18,971 nt of DNA from Myroides sp. GTDB lineage: Bacteria > Bacteroidota > Bacteroidia > Flavobacteriales > Flavobacteriaceae. Positions 1-6,383 of the stretch are shown in pieces (the first letter of the stretch is position 1; each line of letters opens with the position of its first letter). Location of the stretch: positions 1 through 18,971 of the forward strand of contig JAHAYQ010000096.1 in NCBI GenBank assembly GCA_018384465.1. Reading direction: 5' to 3'. A program made the position numbers and the translations under genes. A model generated the notes under the pieces. The model searched no databases, had not been told where the DNA came from, and was given only the letters and a program-made list of their open reading frames with translations.

Positions 1-68
1 GAATACATGCAATAAATATTATGAAAAAAAATTTAATAAATGTGTTCATAAATCATTTAAAATAAACA

Positions 69-112
69 ATTAATCCTCTTAACTTTTTTAAAATTAGTTT
101 AAGAGGATTAAT
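69..112 (-). terminator. Hairpin terminator after the 129-residue protein gene
   Basis: A 14-bp inverted repeat has its arms at 69-82 and 99-112; the left arm reads ATTAATCCTCTTAA and the right arm is its exact complement. It lies 12 bp past the stop codon of the minus-strand gene that ends at 124. The loop is AT-only apart from a C and a G. The stem is AT-rich and the minus-strand exit is only moderately T-rich, so it may be a weak terminator. Bases 1-68 show nothing I can support. Confidence 0.6.
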
Positions 113-123
113 AAAGTTAATAA

Positions 124-513
124 TTACCACTCCCACGTCATTTTTACGGTTCCTTTAGGAGTTGTTTTCTGGGTACTAGGATCATATGTGCTTTCCATAC
201 CTACTTCTAGTTTCTTCTTCTTCTTTTTCTTTTCCGCCAATGCTGCTTTAGGAGGAGTGGTATCCTGCATCTCGATAGGTAATTGACCTAACGTACCTAT
301 TGCTAGGCTCCAACCCATTAGTTTTGAATCCATAATTTCTAAATTCTTAAGATAATCGACTTGCTCATCACTCATCTCAAAACTCTCTAAAATCCAATTA
401 GTTGAATCATTAGCAATTCGATCTGAAACTTCTAACCTTTCCTCAAAACTGAATCTATTAATTTCTGCTTGCTTCTCTCTTACTCCTTCGGGAGTGAATG
501 GTACTTTGTTCAT
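124..513 (-). CDS. Hypothetical protein, 129 residues, lysine-rich linker
   Basis: I do not recognise a family. The frame stays open three codons further upstream to a TTG, but the ATG at 513 gives the better start (MNKVPFTPEGVREK). The first 60 residues look helical and charged. A run of eight lysines follows an AEK at about residue 90, and the tail is acidic/polar, ending in TVKMTWEW. There is no signal peptide or membrane segment, so a cytosolic protein is likely. It is transcribed away from the response regulator gene, with a 282-bp gap. That gap holds an 18-bp palindrome also found upstream of the sensory operon, so it may be a target of the same regulator. The hairpin at 69-112 closes the unit. 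The lysine run is encoded by a TTC/TTT-rich (minus-strand GAA/AAA-like) low-complexity tract. Confidence 0.6.
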   Translation of the reverse strand: MNKVPFTPEGVREKQAEINRFSFEERLEVSDRIANDSTNWILESFEMSDEQVDYLKNLEIMDSKLMGWSLAIGTLGQLPIEMQDTTPPKAALAEKKKKKKKLEVGMESTYDPSTQKTTPKGTVKMTWEW

Positions 514-601
514 AATTTTCAATTATTAGACATTAAACAATAAATATCATCGTAGCTACAAAATGATACTACTAATTTACAAAGGCATTAAAAATCAATC
601 A

Positions 602-619
602 ATAAGTAAATTTACTTAT
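602..619. promoter_or_regulatory. 18-bp perfect palindrome, putative operator (copy 1)
   Basis: The sequence ATAAGTAAATTTACTTAT is a perfect dyad. With flanks it matches the site at 3243-3260 over 25 bp (599-623 against 3240-3264) with one difference. It sits about 90 bp upstream of the 129-residue gene (start at 513), in the 514-795 intergenic region. Length and symmetry fit a dimeric regulator. The LuxR-type response regulator encoded next door is the obvious candidate, but that is inference. Confidence 0.6.
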
Positions 620-747
620 ATTTGGGGTGTATTACCGCCAAATAGTTAAACTTTTCTTAAAAACAAAGGTGCGTATTAAAAATCGCCTTTCTTGCCGAAG
701 AATTAACTATTCTATATAGAGATCAGATTTAATTTAGAAATGGAAAG

Positions 748-765
748 AAGATACTTTAATATCTT
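748..765 (-). terminator. Weak hairpin after the response regulator gene
   Basis: A 6-bp AAGATA/TATCTT stem with a 6-nt loop lies about 30 bp past the stop of the minus-strand response regulator gene. It is followed on that strand by a T-rich stretch. The stem is short and AT-rich, so this is a tentative call. Apart from the palindrome at 602-619 I see nothing else in 514-795. Confidence 0.3.
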
Positions 766-795
766 TTAGAACTTGTATAAACAGCAAGTATATAA

Positions 796-1482
796 TCAGT
801 GTTTATTTACCTTTGAAAGTATATCTTCTGTTTTAATAATTTTATGATGGTAGCAATAAGCAATTACTGTAATCATTGAATCAAAATCACTTTTTCGTAA
901 AATGTTTTGTTTATGTACTTCTACTGTACGACTACTTATGTTCAAAATGTCTGCTATTTCTTTTGCTCTCAGTCCTTGTGCAAAATACTCGATAATATTA
1001 AGTTCGGATTCGGTAAAGTTCGGATGTTCTGACCCCAATAGTACGAAAGCGGTATTGGATTTAACTTTATGTATTTGAGAATAGAGGCTTTTTTCAGAAT
1101 AAAATCCATCTTCTTTTAAGCCTAAAATAGCTTTTTTCAATTCTTTAGGTGATGTGTTTTTTGTAAAAACACCATGTAGATCCATTTCAATGACCTTGGA
1201 TATCATGCTAATATCGTCCATAAGCGTTAATATAAGTATTTTTACCTTACGGTATTTTCTCTTTATTATTTTTGCAGCTTCAAAACCATCCATTACCGGC
1301 ATTTGTATATCCAATAAGAGAATATCAACTTTAGTATACTCTAATTTATCTAATAAATCTTTTCCGTTTGATGCTTCAATTACCACTTCAAGTTCTTCAG
1401 AGGCATTAATCCATAATGCTAAATTTTCTCTAAATAAAGTATGGTCATCCGCTATTGCTATTTTTAGTATATTTTCTGTCAT
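796..1482 (-). CDS. LuxR/NarL-family response regulator
   Basis: This is a two-component response regulator that presumably binds DNA when phosphorylated by the adjacent kinase. The receiver domain occupies residues 5-120, with the acidic pair ADD at 11-13 and the phospho-acceptor D58 in LLLDIQMPVMDG. A GerE/LuxR helix-turn-helix lies near the C-terminus (FTESELNIIEYFAQGL, then AKEIADILNISSRTVEVHK). The length of 228 residues is normal. The frame opens further back at a GTG (1524), but the family N-terminus (MTENILKIAIADDH) starts at the ATG at 1482. This gives a 38-nt overlap with the kinase gene, implying translational coupling. It is the last gene of the four-gene minus-strand operon. Confidence 0.92.
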   Translation of the reverse strand: MTENILKIAIADDHTLFRENLALWINASEELEVVIEASNGKDLLDKLEYTKVDILLLDIQMPVMDGFEAAKIIKRKYRKVKILILTLMDDISMISKVIEMDLHGVFTKNTSPKELKKAILGLKEDGFYSEKSLYSQIHKVKSNTAFVLLGSEHPNFTESELNIIEYFAQGLRAKEIADILNISSRTVEVHKQNILRKSDFDSMITVIAYCYHHKIIKTEDILSKVNKH

Positions 1483-2251
1483 TTGTTTCTGAAGTTTTAA
1501 AGGCAATTCTAAACTTATTTCCACTCATTACTTCTAATTGTACAAGCGTGGCGTCGATATTTGATAATCTGGAGATAATATTTTTTATTCCCATTCCTTT
1601 TGGCTTTTTTAGTGATTTGTAAAAATCAAAAGGTGTTCCATTATCATTAATATCAAAAAAAAATGAACCCTTTCCTATTGAAACTGATAAAGAAATTTTA
1701 TTGGCGTTGCCATGCTTTATCATGTTTGTAGTAAGTTCTTGAATCGTCCGGAAAAGTTCATGTGACTGAGTCGTTGAAAGGTCTAATTCTTTAACATGGT
1801 ACTCTTGCGTAACCTCTATTGTATATATTTGACTTATCCGACCAAAGTAGCTCTGTAATGTTAATATAAGCCCGTAGTCTTGCAACATTGGCGGCATTAA
1901 ATTATAGCTAATATTTTGTATATGGTTCAAAGTTTTAGATAACATACTACTAACTTTCTCTAATTCTTCTTTTCTTATAGTCCCTTCTTTTTGTTCTGAT
2001 AATTTGGTTACATAATATTGTATAGCATTTAGATCGCCACTTACCTCATCGTGTAAATCTTCTGCAATACGTTTCCGTTCCATTCGCTCAGCTTCAAAGG
2101 TGGCACTCATAAGAGTTTTTGATTCTTTTTGCTTCATTCTGTATGTTCTTCTGTTATGAAGTGTAACTACCAATAAAACGGTGAAGACACTGAACAACAT
2201 AATGGCTGTAACAATCCAAAAGAAAATCTTTAAGCCGGTTTCATTTTCCAT
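1445..2251 (-). CDS. Sensor histidine kinase, HisKA_3 type
   Basis: A NarX/DesK-like kinase of 268 residues. One N-terminal membrane helix (about residues 9-31) is followed by a dimerisation domain with the phospho-accepting H67 in ERKRIAEDLHDEVSGDL. A HATPase domain follows, with the N-box in ELTTNMIKHGNANKI, a DINDNGTPFD G1 box and KGMGIKNIISRL. There is no extracellular or PAS sensor domain, so sensing probably comes from a partner. The neighbouring polytopic membrane protein, whose gene overlaps this one by 22 nt, is the best candidate. It should phosphorylate the LuxR regulator encoded just downstream. Confidence 0.92.
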   Translation of the reverse strand: MENETGLKIFFWIVTAIMLFSVFTVLLVVTLHNRRTYRMKQKESKTLMSATFEAERMERKRIAEDLHDEVSGDLNAIQYYVTKLSEQKEGTIRKEELEKVSSMLSKTLNHIQNISYNLMPPMLQDYGLILTLQSYFGRISQIYTIEVTQEYHVKELDLSTTQSHELFRTIQELTTNMIKHGNANKISLSVSIGKGSFFFDINDNGTPFDFYKSLKKPKGMGIKNIISRLSNIDATLVQLEVMSGNKFRIAFKTSETNDRKYTKNSNSG

Positions 2252-2865
2252 ACGCCGATAGTTAAAAGTATTCGTAAAATAAATGTTGCCATAATATTGA
2301 CAATAGCAAAATCATAAAAATACAAATTGCTGTTGAAAATAAAACTCCCCATTAAAAACAAAGGCATAGTGACCAAATAATAGATGTAAAAAGCCGATAC
2401 AAAATAAAAAGTAGGATTTTGCCAGAGATCTTGGACTTCGTCACTCTTGAATAAATCTCTTACCCACCAGAAAGAGCCCAATAACACAAGGAATGTTAAA
2501 GGTGTTTTATTAATAGCTTTTGCTATAAATGAAGAATATTCAGCCCAATAGTAAAATGAAATACAATAAGTAACTGTCAGTAAGGTAAAAACCAAAAGTA
2601 AAGCCGGTTTGAATCGAGGTTGAAAAAGTTTAAAATAGAAATATAAAATAGTCAAAAGTTCTAATAAAGAGTATATTTGAAACCAATAATCTACATTTAT
2701 TTTTAGAATAATTGAACCTATTAACTCATATAAGGAGGCTATAGTTGTGAGCCAAATAAAAGGGACAATAGGCTCACTGATATTAAAGGCTCTTTTTTTT
2801 GGAAACAACACTAACAAAGGGAGTATCCCTGTAAAAAGAGCCGTATATAAAAAAATATAATGCAA
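2230..2865 (-). CDS. Polytopic membrane protein, likely sensory partner of the kinase
   Basis: Not a named family to me. The 211 residues carry about six to seven hydrophobic helices (for example residues 4-20, 32-54, 64-80, 88-107, 120-134, 150-172, 185-205) joined by short loops rich in aromatics, ending in a basic tail (WKMKPA). There is no enzymatic motif. The start is a TTG at 2865, two nt after the stop of the upstream gene, and its 3' end overlaps the kinase gene by 22 nt, so expression should be coupled. The layout (multi-helix protein and then a kinase with one helix and no sensor) suggests a sensor module split off from its kinase, which is inference. Confidence 0.7.
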   Translation of the reverse strand: MHYIFLYTALFTGILPLLVLFPKKRAFNISEPIVPFIWLTTIASLYELIGSIILKINVDYWFQIYSLLELLTILYFYFKLFQPRFKPALLLVFTLLTVTYCISFYYWAEYSSFIAKAINKTPLTFLVLLGSFWWVRDLFKSDEVQDLWQNPTFYFVSAFYIYYLVTMPLFLMGSFIFNSNLYFYDFAIVNIMATFILRILLTIGVWKMKPA

Positions 2866-2867
2866 AG

Positions 2868-3185
2868 TTATGGTTTTATTAAAACACTATTTTTGGGGCA
2901 ATAATTAGGACAAGTTACTAAATCTTCTAAAATTACACCTGTTGTTATGTCCTCGCCGTTTTTATCCACACCCACCAATACAAGGTTGTTTTTTCCTGTT
3001 ACCGGATCTTCTCCGTTATAAAAACGGATCCCGATACAATCATCCTGCCCCAAGATACGATTAATTTTATTAATCCCCGCAAAGAAGGATTTAATTGCAT
3101 CGGGGTTGTTTTCCTGAAAAGTGTGCGTGTAATTAATTGCTTCGTCTAATGTAATTACCTCTCCGGTGTTGTTGTCAATCGTCAT
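2868..3185 (-). CDS. Small hypothetical protein with C-terminal Cys pair, first gene of the sensory operon
   Basis: 105 residues, soluble, with no signal peptide. It begins MTIDNNTGEVITLDEAINY and has a mixed alpha/beta look, with a central DDCIGIRFYNGEDPVTGKNN segment and a C-terminal TCPNYCPKNSVLIKP. The CPNYCP motif (Cys-x3-Cys) plus the Cys in DDCIG could bind metal or be redox active. Similar small proteins occur widely in Bacteroidota as far as I recall, without an assigned function. It is the promoter-proximal gene of the operon with the membrane protein, kinase and regulator, and the palindrome at 3243-3260 is about 60 bp upstream of its ATG, which suggests regulated expression. Confidence 0.65.
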   Translation of the reverse strand: MTIDNNTGEVITLDEAINYTHTFQENNPDAIKSFFAGINKINRILGQDDCIGIRFYNGEDPVTGKNNLVLVGVDKNGEDITTGVILEDLVTCPNYCPKNSVLIKP

Positions 3186-3242
3186 AATTAATTTTTTTAA
3201 TAGTTAAGCAAACAAAGTTCTCTGATCCAAACATAAAAGTCA

Positions 3243-3260
3243 ATAAGTAATTTTACTTAT
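3243..3260. promoter_or_regulatory. 18-bp near-palindrome, putative operator (copy 2)
   Basis: ATAAGTAATTTTACTTAT is symmetric except for one base pair next to the centre, and is nearly identical to the site at 602-619 including flanking bases. It lies in the 171-bp divergent region between the sensory operon (minus) and the toxin-antitoxin pair (plus). On the minus strand a TATGTTTG, matching the Bacteroidota -7 consensus TAnnTTTG, follows it at about 3223-3230. This supports control of the sensory operon, possibly by its own response regulator. Confidence 0.6.
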
Positions 3261-3325
3261 ATTTTTGCTTTTCACTTAAAAGAAAAAACACTTCTTGTAT
3301 TCTAAAAAATAATCATCGACAATAC

Positions 3326-3352
3326 AAATGTAAACATTTTTGCTTATATTTG
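3326..3352 (+). promoter_or_regulatory. Antitoxin promoter with -7 box and inverted repeat
   Basis: TATATTTG at 3345-3352 matches the Bacteroidota -7 consensus TAnnTTTG. Six bases upstream is the inverted repeat AAATGT-AA-ACATTT (3326-3339), a plausible operator for the HTH antitoxin. No clear -33 TTTG box is seen. The -7 box ends four bases before the ATG at 3357, so transcription would start at or next to the start codon and the message would be leaderless or nearly so. Confidence 0.5.
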
Positions 3353-3356
3353 TGTC

Positions 3357-3860
3357 ATGATTAAGCAATACGAAAAATACAAAGGCATCCATCCGGGGAT
3401 TATACTTGACAGAGAACTTAAGAAACGCTCTATCAAACAACGCCCTTTTGCGTTATCATTAGATGAGCATCCGCAAACGTTTAATGCAATTACCAAAGGT
3501 AAAAGGGGTCTCAGCACAGCATTGGCATTGAAAATTGAACGGGAACTTGGTTTGGAAGAAGGTACTTTAGTTATCTTACAGGCATATTACGATATTCAAA
3601 AAATCAAGGAAAAAAACTATCAGAAAACACCAAATCTCTCAATCCTAACCAAATCTTTATTTTGGGATACTGATATTAATAATATAGATTGGGACCGTCA
3701 GTATCGAGCCGTTATACAACGTATTTTTGAACGAGGAAATGATGCTGATAAAGAAGAAATCATTCGTTTTTATGGTATTGATAAAATAAAACAGGCTTTG
3801 GAAAAGTCTAACGTAAGGAAACCCTATACTGTTTATCAACAAAATAAAACAACTGATTAG
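3357..3860 (+). CDS. HTH/DUF6922-type antitoxin of an AbiEii-like toxin
   Basis: 167 residues. The N-terminal half is a HigA/XRE-like helix-turn-helix (IHPGIILDRELKKRSIKQRP, then a helix pair up to about residue 75). The C-terminal half matches my memory of DUF6922 (SLFWDTDINNIDWDRQY, RIFERGNDADKEEIIRFYG, about residues 100-150), a domain seen with AbiE-type modules in Bacteroidota. It precedes the toxin gene by 2 nt, as in cotranscribed toxin-antitoxin pairs. The likely roles are neutralising or counteracting the partner and repressing the operon through the inverted repeat at 3326-3339. No ribosome-binding site is visible. The start is supported by the family's N-terminal sequence. Confidence 0.8.
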   Translation: MIKQYEKYKGIHPGIILDRELKKRSIKQRPFALSLDEHPQTFNAITKGKRGLSTALALKIERELGLEEGTLVILQAYYDIQKIKEKNYQKTPNLSILTKSLFWDTDINNIDWDRQYRAVIQRIFERGNDADKEEIIRFYGIDKIKQALEKSNVRKPYTVYQQNKTTD

Positions 3861-3862
3861 TT

Positions 3863-4510
3863 ATGCTACATTACAATACGGTTAATGACTTATTAAGGAA
3901 CTCATTGGTTACCTTGATGAATTCAGAAGAATTTAGTCAGTTTCGCTTAGTTGGCGGGACTGCACTAAGTCTTCAGTTAGGACACCGCTTATCGGTGGAT
4001 ATTGATTTATTCAGTGATGTACCCTATGGTAGTATTGATTTTACTGCTATTGATAAATTTATAGAAAATACATTCCCATATCATCACCATTTTTCAAATC
4101 TTGAACCTGCAATGGGAAAATCTTACAGTATAGGTACAGATAAGGACAATGTGGTCAAATTAGATATTTTCTATACAGATGAGTTTATACAATCTCCGTT
4201 AATTGAAGATAGTATCAGAATGGCGACAACTGAGGAGATTATTGCTATGAAAATAGATGTGGTCCAACGAGGTGGACGCAAAAAAGACTTTTGGGATTTG
4301 CACGAGTTGCTGCCACAATATCCACTTCATTTAATGTTGTCTTTACACCTGCAACGCTATCCTTATACACACGATGAGGAACTTATATTGCAAAACCTTA
4401 CCAACTTTGATCTTGCCGATGATGATTTTGACCCTATATGCTTGCGAGGTAAATATTGGGAGTTTATCAAGGAAGATATTGTTGAGGTAGTAAAGAGCTA
4501 TAAAGATTAG
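3863..4510 (+). CDS. AbiEii/AbiGii-family nucleotidyltransferase toxin
   Basis: A 215-residue protein of the DUF1814/AbiEii nucleotidyltransferase family, toxins of type IV or MenT-like systems that act in phage abortive infection. Some members add nucleotides to tRNA ends. The key motifs are present: the GG of LVGGTALSLQ (residues 31-32), the catalytic DxD of RLSVDIDLFSD (D46, D48), and the conserved basic segment MKIDVVQRGGRKKDFWDL (K130, R136, K140/K141, D142, D145). It therefore looks intact and active. It is paired with the HTH/DUF6922 gene just upstream. Its stop codon overlaps by two bases the stop of a decayed minus-strand ORF. Confidence 0.88.
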   Translation: MLHYNTVNDLLRNSLVTLMNSEEFSQFRLVGGTALSLQLGHRLSVDIDLFSDVPYGSIDFTAIDKFIENTFPYHHHFSNLEPAMGKSYSIGTDKDNVVKLDIFYTDEFIQSPLIEDSIRMATTEEIIAMKIDVVQRGGRKKDFWDLHELLPQYPLHLMLSLHLQRYPYTHDEELILQNLTNFDLADDDFDPICLRGKYWEFIKEDIVEVVKSYKD

Positions 4511-4680
4511 TCTTCATCTCTTTCAAAACATTCGTTAAGGATTAATTGAGTAAGCATACATAGAAAGTCCAATATTTGTTCAGCTTCTTCCTGAATAACA
4601 TCTATTCCCGAATCTTTTAATATTCTATCGCTTCTTCGATAGGTATTTTCCCTATTTTCTTTTCAATAGTTATTAAATTT
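4507..4680 (-). pseudogene. Remnant of a small ORF with a single-base frameshift
   Basis: On the minus strand the reading frame gives EKKIGKIPIEEAIE and then stops. Moving by one base at about 4616-4620 continues it as ILKDSGIDVIQEEAEQILD, then FLCMLTQLILNECFERDED and a stop at 4507-4509. Adding one A (GAATATTA to GAAATATTA) would restore the frame. The composition resembles short helical proteins that I recall as common in Bacteroidota mobile DNA. No good start codon remains, so it is probably dead. It explains the first 170 bases of the 4511-4935 gap. The rest is AT-rich leader for the next gene. Confidence 0.5.
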
Positions 4681-4836
4681 TTGAATTTTATTCAATTCAC
4701 GGTTTTTAGAAAGCTTTTATTTAGAAGTGTATAAAAAATCAGAAGTATTTTTATTCTTTTTATTTCACTCTTTTTAATCTCCGTATGGACTCAAGATAGC
4801 GATTAAGGTGAAAAACATGAAGTATTACCCCAAATT

Positions 4837-4870
4837 GAACGCCAAAAAGCACCTTACACTGCCTACCACT
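4837..4870 (+). promoter_or_regulatory. Leader element shared by the DUF3945 and DUF1896 genes (copy 1)
   Basis: The segment begins with GAACGCCAAA and ends CCTACCACT, 66 bp before the ATG of the DUF3945 gene. A similar pair of blocks (TACGCCAAAT and CCCTACCACTT) occurs at 10191-10230, about 60 bp before the DUF1896 gene. Nothing else in 4681-4935 stands out. This may be a shared promoter or operator of the element's processing genes. Confidence 0.35.
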
Positions 4871-4935
4871 GCCATAATATTTTAGATAATCAACACTTGT
4901 TTTACTTTCGTCTCATAACTTTAAATTTTTAGATC

Positions 4936-6381
4936 ATGAGTGAAAACAAAACGAAGAAACCAGAAATGCCCGAACAGCTTTCTGATATTTTATTGGTATT
5001 GGATAAAGAGAAAATGAAGATTCAAGCCGTTAAGAGCATCGACGAAAACGGAAATATGCAAACTGTAGATCCTACGAAAAAGAATCAAAATCAGTTTATG
5101 CGTGTCGACAAACATGGCGACTTATTTTCAAATTTCTTTTCAAACTTTTTAAGTCAGTTAAAAAATCCAACAAACTTTTCATTTTTCAAAGTCGGAGAAT
5201 CCGAAGCTATTGAAAAAGCGCAAGAAATTCAGAAACAAATTGACTCCCCCACCCTTCAAGGCGAAAAAATACTGAAAGAACATGAAGTCAAAACCAATAC
5301 AGTAGATAATATTAAACAAATAAATCAAAATGATATGGCAACAACACAAACAGCAGCAGCAACAAACGAATATCGTTACCAACCAGAGCAGATTGATTGG
5401 GACACCATGAAAAATCTTGGATTAAGTAAGGAATACCTAGAAAAAAGAAACTTACTAGATCCTTTGTTAAGAGGTTATAAAACCAACGAATTGATACCAA
5501 TAGGTGTTAATCTCGGTGGTTCTATCCTTCGTACAGATGCCCGCTTGTCTTTACAGCAAAACGAAGAAGGAAATGTAGTCGTGGCAATTCACGGTATAAA
5601 AAAAGAACCAAATCTACACTTTGAATTTTTCGGACATAAGTTTACAGATGATGATAAGAAAAATTTACTCGAAACGGGCAATATGGGGCGTGTAGTTAAT
5701 CTGACCAATTTTAAAACTGGTGAACAAATGCCCTCCATTATCAGTATTGACAGGTTGACCAATGATATAATTGCTTTACGAACTGATTTTATTAAGATAC
5801 CAGATGAGATTAAAGGTGTTAAACTGAATGAAGAGCAAAAACAGACCTTAATGGCAGGCAAACCACTCCAATTAGATGGGATGATTTCAGCAAAAGGAAC
5901 GGAGTTTTCAGCAACTGTACAGTACAATGCTGATAAGCGCTATACCGAATTCTTGTTTGATCGCAGTAACAACAGCAAACAAAATGTTCAACAAAACAAT
6001 GCTCAAAGTCAATCACAGGAAGCTCCAAAAACATTTCGTGGTAAGGAACTGACGGATGAGCAATACAAAGATTTCAAAGCAGGACAAACCATTTATATGG
6101 CAGGTCTAGTCGACAAAAAAGGACAAACGTATAACGGCTACATCACGTTCAACAAAGACACCGGAAAAACTGGCTTTGAGTTTCCAAATCAGTATAAGGA
6201 AAGAATACAACCCACCGAAGCCCACAAAACCCAAACTGCCGTTAATTCTCAGGGAAAAACTAACGAAGCCACCAAGAATATCAAAGAACCTTTGAAACCG
6301 GGACAACAAAGACCTAAGGATGAAAAGCAAAAGCAAGAACAAAAAGAACCTGTTAAATCAAAAGGTAGAAAAGTAAGTTAA
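4936..6381 (+). CDS. DUF3945/DUF4099 domain conjugative-element protein
   Basis: 481 residues, the protein usually encoded just before topB in CTnDOT-like elements of Bacteroidota. The molecular role is not established. The N-terminus (LSDILLVLDKEKMKIQAVK, about residues 15-85) fits DUF4099, and a Gln/Ala/Thr-rich linker follows at 95-148. The DUF3945 part contains three repeats built on FTDDDKKNLLETG (236), LNEEQKQTLMAGK (297) and LTDEQYKDFKAGQ (372). The tail from 420 is basic and disordered (Lys/Gln/Pro rich). There is no signal peptide, so it is cytosolic, perhaps binding DNA or assisting the topoisomerase. It is 2 nt from topB, so they are cotranscribed. Confidence 0.85.
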   Translation: MSENKTKKPEMPEQLSDILLVLDKEKMKIQAVKSIDENGNMQTVDPTKKNQNQFMRVDKHGDLFSNFFSNFLSQLKNPTNFSFFKVGESEAIEKAQEIQKQIDSPTLQGEKILKEHEVKTNTVDNIKQINQNDMATTQTAAATNEYRYQPEQIDWDTMKNLGLSKEYLEKRNLLDPLLRGYKTNELIPIGVNLGGSILRTDARLSLQQNEEGNVVVAIHGIKKEPNLHFEFFGHKFTDDDKKNLLETGNMGRVVNLTNFKTGEQMPSIISIDRLTNDIIALRTDFIKIPDEIKGVKLNEEQKQTLMAGKPLQLDGMISAKGTEFSATVQYNADKRYTEFLFDRSNNSKQNVQQNNAQSQSQEAPKTFRGKELTDEQYKDFKAGQTIYMAGLVDKKGQTYNGYITFNKDTGKTGFEFPNQYKERIQPTEAHKTQTAVNSQGKTNEATKNIKEPLKPGQQRPKDEKQKQEQKEPVKSKGRKVS

Positions 6382-6383
6382 TC

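Noticed and set aside
617..624. TATATTTG on the plus strand as a promoter
   Set aside because: It matches the -7 consensus, but no plus-strand gene follows; it overlaps the palindromic operator.
1154..1492. Plus-strand frame of 112 codons opposite the response regulator
   Set aside because: Ser/Ile-rich antisense of a clear receiver domain; no family resemblance.
5179..6342. Several open minus-strand frames opposite the DUF3945 gene
   Set aside because: They are low-complexity (Cys/Leu/Phe-rich) mirrors of a Lys/Gln/Glu-rich gene and have no starts or context of their own.
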